64,000 nucleotides of DNA from Actinokineospora fastidiosa. GTDB lineage: Bacteria > Actinomycetota > Actinomycetes > Mycobacteriales > Pseudonocardiaceae. Below the pieces are notes generated by a model, which ran no database searches, was not told the origin of the DNA, and saw only the letters and a program-made list of their open reading frames with translations. The stretch covers positions 62,001 through 126,000 of the forward strand of contig NZ_BMRB01000009.1 of the NCBI RefSeq assembly GCF_014648415.1, in the 5' to 3' direction. Positions within the stretch are counted from its first letter, which is position 1; the number at the start of each line of letters is the position of its first letter. The position numbers were made by a program, and so were the translations under genes. This document shows, piece after piece, positions 50,742 to 56,933 of this stretch.

Positions 50742-52343
50742 GTGACGCTGGTCGAGAACGAGGGATCGGTTGACCTCAACGGCGAGAAGCTGGACATCGA
50801 GGGCGTTCGGCGGGTTGCCGTTGACCGGACCCCGGTGACGCTGGACGAGTCCACTCTGGAGCGAGCGGCGATCAGCCGGAAGCAGTTCGAGGACACGGTC
50901 CGCGACGGTGTCCCCGTCTACGGTGTCACGACCGGCTACGGCGAGATGATCTACATGCTCGTCGGCACCTCCAAAGAGGTCGAGCTGCAGACCAACCTGG
51001 TGCGCAGCCACAGCGCAGGCGTCGGCCCGGTGTTCAACGAGCAGGAGGCCCGCGCCATCCTGGCCGCCCGGCTGAACGCGCTGGCCAAGGGCTACTCCGC
51101 GGTCCGCCCCGAGCTGCTGGAGCGCATGGCGCTCTACCTCAACCTGGGCATCACCCCGGCCATTCCGGAGATCGGCTCGCTGGGCGCGAGCGGCGACCTC
51201 GGCCCGCTGGCGCACATCGCCTCCTCGCTCATCGGCGAGGGCTACGTCCTCAAGGACGGCAAGAAGACCCCGACCGGGCCGGTCCTGCGCGAGCACGGCA
51301 TCGAGCCGCTGCAGCTGCGGTTCAAGGAGGGCCTGGCGCTCATCAACGGCACCTCCGCGATGACCGGCCTCGGCTCCCTGGTGCTCGACCGCGCGCTCAA
51401 CCAGGTCCGCCAGGCCGAGATCGTCACCGCGCTGGTGGTCGAGACGCTGCACGGCTCCCTGAGCCCGTTCCAGGCCGAGGGCCACGACATCGCCCGGCCG
51501 CACCGCGGCCAGATGGACAACGCCGCCAACATGCGCGAGCTGCTGGCGGGCACCCGGCTCGCCGTCGAGCACGCCGACCTGCGCAAGCAGGCCAAGGAGC
51601 AGCAGACCGGCGACGTCTCGCGCACCGACGTGTGGATCCAGAAGGCCTACACGCTGCGCGCGATCCCGCAGGTCGTCGGCGCGGTCCGGGACTCGCTGTA
51701 CCACGCGACCGCGACGGTGGAGACCGAGCTCAACTCCTCGAACGACAACCCGCTGTTCTTCGAGGGCAAGGAGGTCTTCCACGGGGCCAACTTCCACGGC
51801 CAGCCGGTCGCCTTCGTCATGGACTTCACCGTCATCGCGCTGACCCAGCTCGGCGTGTTCTCCGAGCGGCGGACCAACCGCCTGCTCAACCGGTACCTCT
51901 CCGGCCTGCCCGAGTTCCTGGTCGGCTCCGGCGAGCCCGGCCTGCACAGCGGCTTCGCAGGCGCGCAGTACCCGGCCACCGCGCTGGTCGCCGAGAACCG
52001 CACGATCGGCCCGGCCAGCACGCAGAGCGTCCCGTCCAACGGCGACAACCAGGACGTCGTCAGCATGGGCCTGATCGCCGCGCGCAACGCCCGGCGGGTC
52101 GAGTCCAACAACAACTACATCCTCGCCGTCGAGTACCTGGCCGCCGCGCAGGCCGTGGACGTCTCCGGCCGCTACGCCGGGCTCAGCGCCGCGGGCAAGG
52201 CCACCTACGACGCCGTCCGCGCCCTGGTGCCCACGCTGGAGCAGGACCGGTACATGGCCGACGACATCGAGGCCGTGGCCGCGGCGCTGGGCCGCGGCGA
52301 GTTCCTGGACGCCGTCCGCCGCGCGGGCGTCCAGCTGCGCTGA
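50742..52343 (+). CDS. MIO-type tyrosine 2,3-aminomutase (SgcC4-like)
   Basis: 533 residues. The MIO cofactor forms from Ala149-Ser150-Gly151 in EIGSLGASGDLGPL; the catalytic tyrosine is Tyr60 in VYGVTTGYGEMIYM; the tyrosine-selecting histidine is His90 in LVRSHSAGVGP. Other hallmarks: NSSNDNPLFFEGKEVFHGANFHG and GPASTQSVPSNGDNQDVVSMG. By recollection it is very close to C-1027 SgcC4 over its full length, so L-tyrosine (or a ring variant such as azatyrosine) to the beta-amino acid is the expected reaction. Starts an operon with the condensation enzyme 27 bp downstream. Confidence 0.95.
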   Translation: MTLVENEGSVDLNGEKLDIEGVRRVAVDRTPVTLDESTLERAAISRKQFEDTVRDGVPVYGVTTGYGEMIYMLVGTSKEVELQTNLVRSHSAGVGPVFNEQEARAILAARLNALAKGYSAVRPELLERMALYLNLGITPAIPEIGSLGASGDLGPLAHIASSLIGEGYVLKDGKKTPTGPVLREHGIEPLQLRFKEGLALINGTSAMTGLGSLVLDRALNQVRQAEIVTALVVETLHGSLSPFQAEGHDIARPHRGQMDNAANMRELLAGTRLAVEHADLRKQAKEQQTGDVSRTDVWIQKAYTLRAIPQVVGAVRDSLYHATATVETELNSSNDNPLFFEGKEVFHGANFHGQPVAFVMDFTVIALTQLGVFSERRTNRLLNRYLSGLPEFLVGSGEPGLHSGFAGAQYPATALVAENRTIGPASTQSVPSNGDNQDVVSMGLIAARNARRVESNNNYILAVEYLAAAQAVDVSGRYAGLSAAGKATYDAVRALVPTLEQDRYMADDIEAVAAALGRGEFLDAVRRAGVQLR

Positions 52344-52370
52344 CCGCCCGAGAACCGAAAGGTGCGCGAC

Positions 52371-53726
52371 ATGACCAACCCGACGTCGGCGGAGCGCTTC
52401 CCGGTGTCCTACGCCCAGCAGATGCTGTGTGTGTTCGACGCGGGGGAGGAGGACTCCGGCCCGTTCGGCCCCCGCCACAACATCACCTGGAGCTGGCGGA
52501 TCCGCGGCAGCGTCGACAGCGCGACCCTCGCCGACGCGCTCCTCGACGTCGTGACCCGGCACGAGGCGCTGCGCACCAAGATCGTCCGCGAGGGCGACGA
52601 GCTGTACCAGAGCGTCGCGCCGCCGAGCCCGGCGCGGGTGTCCGAAGTGGATCTGTCGGACACCGCGCCGGGCGACCGCGACCGGCGCGCCGAGCGGCTG
52701 GTCATCGAGTTGGAGGGCGGCCGGTTCGGCATGGAGCCGCTGCCGCTGATCCGGGCAGTGCTCGGCCGCTTCGACGACGAGGACTCCGTGGTGGTGCTGA
52801 TCATGCACCACGCCGCGATCGACGGCTGGTCGGCCCAGGTCATCGCCAGGGACCTCGCCGAGGCCTACGCCCGCAGGCGCGGCCACGACATCCCCGAGCG
52901 CCCCGAGGCCGTCCAGTACCGCGAGTTCGCGGTCTGGCAGCGCGAGTCGCCGGAGGAGGTCGTGCCGGAGAAGTCGGTGGCGTTCTGGCGGGAGAAGCTC
53001 GACGGCGCGCGGATGGCCACGGTCACCATGGACTTCCCGCGCTCGGCCGACCTGCCGAAGAACACCGCGGTCCTGCGCTACGCCGTCGACGACGAGCTGG
53101 CCGCCGGGGTGCGGGCGGTGGGCAAGTCCTGCCGCAGCACGCCGTTCATCGTGCTGCTGGCGGCGTACTACGTGCTGCTTGCCCGGCGCACCGGCGCGAC
53201 CGACATCACGGTGCCGACCATCGGCGCGCACCGCAAGCAGGCGCGCTTCCAGGACACGGTGGGCAACCTGACCAACTTCCTCCCGCTGCGCACGGACCTG
53301 GCGGGCGCGGAGACCTTCGCCGACGTGGTGGCCAGGGCCCGCGCGACCTTCCTGGAGGCCTACTCCCGGGAGATCCCGTTCCTCGAGGTGATCGGCGCCG
53401 CGCCCACGCTGATGGCGGGCGCGGTCGAGGACGACCAGGCGCTCGTGGCGTTCCAGGTGCTCCAGCTGCCGTTCACCATGGACGGCGAGGTCGTCGGCGA
53501 CCTGGAGCTGCGCACCGTGCCGAGGCGGATGTCGCAGGAGCGGGCCACCGAGATCCCCGACGGCGCGCTGTGGCAGCTGGACATCACGCCGAGCGGGCAG
53601 ATCCACGCCTACCTTGGGTACAACACCCACAAGTTCACCGAGGCCACCATGCAGGCCCTGGCCGACGAGTTCGCCCAGGTGCTCAAGGAGACGGTCCTCG
53701 ACCCGCAGGCGCCGCTGCGGTTCTGA
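52371..53726 (+). CDS. free-standing condensation enzyme (SgcC5-like)
   Basis: 451 residues from the ATG at 52371; a GTG at 52362 is possible. A stand-alone NRPS condensation domain: the catalytic HHxxxDG is HHAAIDG (His146, His147, Asp151), preceded by FPVSYAQQMLCVFD, and followed by VGNLTNFLPLRTDL and a core that ends in the latch region. In C-1027 SgcC5 joins PCP-bound beta-tyrosine to the enediyne core by ester or amide bond formation; here it would act on the acyl group carried by the free-standing PCP. Coupled by operon position to the aminomutase. Confidence 0.93.
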   Translation: MTNPTSAERFPVSYAQQMLCVFDAGEEDSGPFGPRHNITWSWRIRGSVDSATLADALLDVVTRHEALRTKIVREGDELYQSVAPPSPARVSEVDLSDTAPGDRDRRAERLVIELEGGRFGMEPLPLIRAVLGRFDDEDSVVVLIMHHAAIDGWSAQVIARDLAEAYARRRGHDIPERPEAVQYREFAVWQRESPEEVVPEKSVAFWREKLDGARMATVTMDFPRSADLPKNTAVLRYAVDDELAAGVRAVGKSCRSTPFIVLLAAYYVLLARRTGATDITVPTIGAHRKQARFQDTVGNLTNFLPLRTDLAGAETFADVVARARATFLEAYSREIPFLEVIGAAPTLMAGAVEDDQALVAFQVLQLPFTMDGEVVGDLELRTVPRRMSQERATEIPDGALWQLDITPSGQIHAYLGYNTHKFTEATMQALADEFAQVLKETVLDPQAPLRF

Positions 53727-53746
53727 CGGAGAACGGGGTTTCAGAC

Positions 53747-55258
53747 GTGAGTGAGTTGGCACGCGTGCCGGACTTCGGGCCTGCCGTCATCGAGGCGGAC
53801 GACCCGAGGTACGAGAGCATGCTGCGGGGCGCGAACCACCGGTTCGTCGCCAAGCCGGACCGGGTCTGCGTGGTGACGACCACCGAGCAGGTCGTGCGGG
53901 TGGTCGGCGAGGCCGTCGCGGGCGGCCTGCGGGTCACGGTGCGCAGCGGCGGGCACGGGTACGAGGGCTTCACCGCGGCCGAGGGCGGCGTCCTGCTGGA
54001 CATGTCGGAGATGGCCTCGGTCTACTTCGACGCCCACCGCGCCGCGTTCGCCATCGAGCCCGGCGCCACCCTCGGGCACGTCTACCGGGTGCTGTTCAAG
54101 GGCTGGAACGTGACCATCCCCGGCGGCGAGTGCACCGAGGTCGGCGTCGGCGGGCACTTCGCGGGCGGCGGCTATGGGCCCCTGTCGCGCAGGCTCGGCG
54201 CGGTCGTGGACTACCTGGTCGCGGTCGAGGTCGTGGTGGTCGACGCGGACGGCACGGCCCGCGCGGTGGTCGCCACCAACGAGCCCGACGACCCGCACCG
54301 CGACCTCTGGTGGGCGCACACCGGCGGCGGGGGCGGCAACTTCGGCGTGGTGACCCGCTACTGGGTCCGCGCGCCGGGGGCCACCTCCACCGACCCGGCC
54401 GAGCTGCTGCCGAAGGCGCCGAGCCGCTGGCGGATCGGCTACTGCATGTGGCCGTGGGCGGAGATGACCGAGGAGTCGTTCACGACCCTGCTGCGCAACG
54501 TCGGAACGTGGTTCGAGGAGAACAGTGCGCCCGGCTCGCGGCACGCCCAGCACTCGGCCTCGTTCTACGCGTCGCACCGCTCCGGCGGCGCGCTGCTGGT
54601 GCAGGCCATGGTGGACGACGACGTCCCCGACGCCGCCGCGCTGCTCGACGAGTACTTCGACGCGGTGTCCGAGGGCGTCGGCGTGGCCGGGACGCGCACC
54701 CAGTCGGTGAAGCCGTGGCTGTTCTTCGCGGCCTACCCGAACTGGGGCGATCCGGGCACACCGGACGTCCGCCGGGCCAAGCTGAAGGCGGCGTACCTGC
54801 GCAAGGGGTACACCGACCCGCAGCTGGCCGCCGTGTGGGAGCACCTGACCCGCGAGGGCTCCGAGCACAACCAGTTCATCCTGATCGGCTACGGCGGCCA
54901 GGTGAACACCGTCGCCCCGGACGCCACCGCGACCGCCCAGCGCGACTCGGTGCTCAAGGCGGCGTTCATGTCCGTGTGGGGCGACGAGGCCGACGACCAC
55001 GACCGCATCGGCCGCCTGCGCGAGTTCTACCGCGACGTGTACGCCGAGACGGGCGGGGTGCCGGTGCCCGGCGAGCACAGCGACGGGTCGTACATCAACT
55101 ACCCGGACATCGACCTGGCCGACCCGGAGTGGAACACCTCGGGGGTGCCGTGGTCCACGCTGTACTACAAGGACAACTACCCGCGGTTGCAGCAGGTCAA
55201 GGCGAAGTACGACCCGCGCGACGTGTTCCACCACGGGTTGTCCGTCGAGCTGCCCTGA
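53747..55258 (+). CDS. bicovalent FAD-linked oxidase (BBE/PCMH family)
   Basis: 503 residues from GTG. FAD is probably attached twice: His in VRSGGHGYEG and Cys in GGECTEVGVGGHFAGGGYG. The C-terminal BBE segment INYPDIDLADPEWN with WSTLYYKDNYPRLQQVKAKYDPRDVFHHG is complete. Related enzymes (for example TamL, GOOX) oxidise alcohols or glycosides. It follows the condensation enzyme by 20 bp, so it likely acts on the peptidyl-linked product or on the core. No signal peptide is seen, so it is probably cytoplasmic. Confidence 0.88.
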   Translation: MSELARVPDFGPAVIEADDPRYESMLRGANHRFVAKPDRVCVVTTTEQVVRVVGEAVAGGLRVTVRSGGHGYEGFTAAEGGVLLDMSEMASVYFDAHRAAFAIEPGATLGHVYRVLFKGWNVTIPGGECTEVGVGGHFAGGGYGPLSRRLGAVVDYLVAVEVVVVDADGTARAVVATNEPDDPHRDLWWAHTGGGGGNFGVVTRYWVRAPGATSTDPAELLPKAPSRWRIGYCMWPWAEMTEESFTTLLRNVGTWFEENSAPGSRHAQHSASFYASHRSGGALLVQAMVDDDVPDAAALLDEYFDAVSEGVGVAGTRTQSVKPWLFFAAYPNWGDPGTPDVRRAKLKAAYLRKGYTDPQLAAVWEHLTREGSEHNQFILIGYGGQVNTVAPDATATAQRDSVLKAAFMSVWGDEADDHDRIGRLREFYRDVYAETGGVPVPGEHSDGSYINYPDIDLADPEWNTSGVPWSTLYYKDNYPRLQQVKAKYDPRDVFHHGLSVELP

Positions 55259-55324
55259 CCCGAGGGGCGCGCGGCCGGTGAGTCCGAGATCTCCTCGGGC
55301 CGCCGGCCGCGCGCGTCCCCTCGG
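55259..55324 (+). terminator. terminator of the aminomutase operon
   Basis: Left arm 55260-55278 and right arm 55303-55324 pair (CCGAGGGG with CCCCTCGG, then CGCGCGGCCGG with CCGGCCGCGCG) with a 3-base bulge on the right arm, directly after the stop codon. Confidence 0.8.
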
Positions 55325-55346
55325 TGGCAGTGTTGATCAGGACGGA

Positions 55347-55390
55347 GCACGTTGGAAGAGGACAACGGCGTCCGGACCGCTCCAGACTGG
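55347..55390 (+). promoter_or_regulatory. cluster motif upstream of the second flavin oxidase
   Basis: First box GCACGTTGGAAGAGGACAA (55347-55365; AAGAGG for AAGATG) and an excellent second box CCAGACTGG (55382-55390) at 35 bp. Confidence 0.6.
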
Positions 55391-55468
55391 ACGCGTTCGT
55401 GCCGGTGACCATGCCCGGCTGGCTCCTGCCACAAAACCGCTGCCACAGGACATGAGGTGATTTCCCAC

Positions 55469-56851
55469 ATGGCGGAGAAGACGAACCCGGCGGGCGAGCC
55501 GGTGATCGCCCGGCTGCGCGCCGAGGTCGGCGGCGCGGTCCTCGTGCCCGGCGACCCGGACTTCGACAAGGCGTGCACGATCTACCTCGGCGGGCTCGAC
55601 GAGCGGCCCGCGGTCGTCGTGCGGCCCGACGGCGTCGCCGACGTGGCGCGGGTCGTCGCGGTGGCGCGCGAGACCGGGGTGGCGCTGGCGGTCAAGGGCG
55701 GCGGGCACAGCCCGTTCGCGCTCTGCGACGGCGGCATCGTGCTGGACATGTCCACCATCCGCGACCTGGAGATCGACCCCGAGACGCGCACCGCGTGGGC
55801 CGGGGCCGGTCTGACCGCGGGCGAGTTCACCAACGCCGCCCACGAGCACGGCCTCGCGCTGGGCCTCGGCGACACCGGCAGCGTCGGCCTGGGCGGCATC
55901 ACCATCGGCGGCGGCATCGGCTACCTGGTCCGCAAGTACGGCCTGACCATCGACCACCTGCTGGCCGCGGAGATCGTCACCGCCGACGGCGAGCTGCGCC
56001 GCGTCGACGCCGAGAACGAGCCCGACCTGTTCTGGGCGATCCGCGGCGGCGGCGGCAACTTCGGCGTGGTGACCCGGCTGCGCTACAACCTGGTGGAGCT
56101 GCGCACGGTCGTCGGCGGCCTGCTGGTGCAGAAGGCGACGCCGGAGACGATCTCCGGGTTCGTCAAGCTCGCCCAGGAGGCGCCCGCCGAGCTGACCAGC
56201 ATCATGAACATCTTCAACGCCCCGCCGATGCCGTTCGTCCCCGACGAGCTGGTCGGCACGCCGATCATCATGTCCATGATGGTCTACGCGGGGGAGGGCG
56301 AGGCCGCCGAGCGCGCCCTGGCCCCGTTCCGCGAGCTGGACGCGCCGATCGCCGACATGATCGAGACGATGCCGCTGCCCGGCATCTACCCGCCCGAGGA
56401 CGAGGACGAGCACCCGATCGCCGCGTCCCGCAACCTCTTCACCGACACCGTCGACCTCGACGACGCGACCCTGATCCTGGACCGCATCGCCGCGGCCACC
56501 GCCGACATGGCCGCCACCCAGATCCGCGTCATCAACGGCGCCGCGGGCACCGTCCCCGCCGACGCCACCGCCTACGCCCACCGCGACCGCGACATCATGA
56601 TCAACCTAGCGGCCATCTACAGCGACCTCGCCGACACCGACAACCAGCACCGCTGGATCGACGAGTTCACCACGGCCCTCGCCAAGGGCAAGCCCGCCAT
56701 GTACGTCAACTTCCTCGACAACCGCCGCGAGGGCCGCATCCGCGAGGCCTACCCCGACGGCACCTGGGAGCGCCTGCGCGCCATCAAGCGCACCTACGAC
56801 CCCACGAACGTGTTCCGCGTGAACAACAACATCCCCCCAGCCGACGCCTGA
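55469..56851 (+). CDS. FAD-linked oxidase with single covalent attachment (PCMH/BBE family)
   Basis: 460 residues from ATG with gaggtga 8 bases upstream. PCMH fold with VKGGGHSPFALCDGGIVLDMS (8-alpha-histidyl site), GDTGSVGLGGITIGGGIGYLVRKYGLTIDHLLAAEIV (no Cys at the second site), FWAIRGGGGNFGVVTRLRYN, and a C-terminal YVNFLDNRREGRIREAYPDGTWERLRAIKRTYDPTNVFRVNNNI block typical of the family. It has its own motif and terminator, thus a single-gene unit. Substrate unknown; oxidation of the core or aryl unit is inferred from context. Confidence 0.88.
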   Translation: MAEKTNPAGEPVIARLRAEVGGAVLVPGDPDFDKACTIYLGGLDERPAVVVRPDGVADVARVVAVARETGVALAVKGGGHSPFALCDGGIVLDMSTIRDLEIDPETRTAWAGAGLTAGEFTNAAHEHGLALGLGDTGSVGLGGITIGGGIGYLVRKYGLTIDHLLAAEIVTADGELRRVDAENEPDLFWAIRGGGGNFGVVTRLRYNLVELRTVVGGLLVQKATPETISGFVKLAQEAPAELTSIMNIFNAPPMPFVPDELVGTPIIMSMMVYAGEGEAAERALAPFRELDAPIADMIETMPLPGIYPPEDEDEHPIAASRNLFTDTVDLDDATLILDRIAAATADMAATQIRVINGAAGTVPADATAYAHRDRDIMINLAAIYSDLADTDNQHRWIDEFTTALAKGKPAMYVNFLDNRREGRIREAYPDGTWERLRAIKRTYDPTNVFRVNNNIPPADA

Positions 56852-56862
56852 CCACCGCCACC

Positions 56863-56898
56863 CGAAGCGGGCCCGCCCCACCGGCCGGGCCCGCTTCG
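56863..56898. terminator. terminator at the right end of the biosynthetic genes
   Basis: CGAAGCGGGCCCG (56863-56875) pairs with CGGGCCCGCTTCG (56886-56898), 13-bp perfect stem with a 10-base loop in the convergent gap before the SARP gene. Confidence 0.88.
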
Positions 56899-56933
56899 TC
56901 GTGCGACCTGAAGGACCGGAAGCGCGCGGCCTA

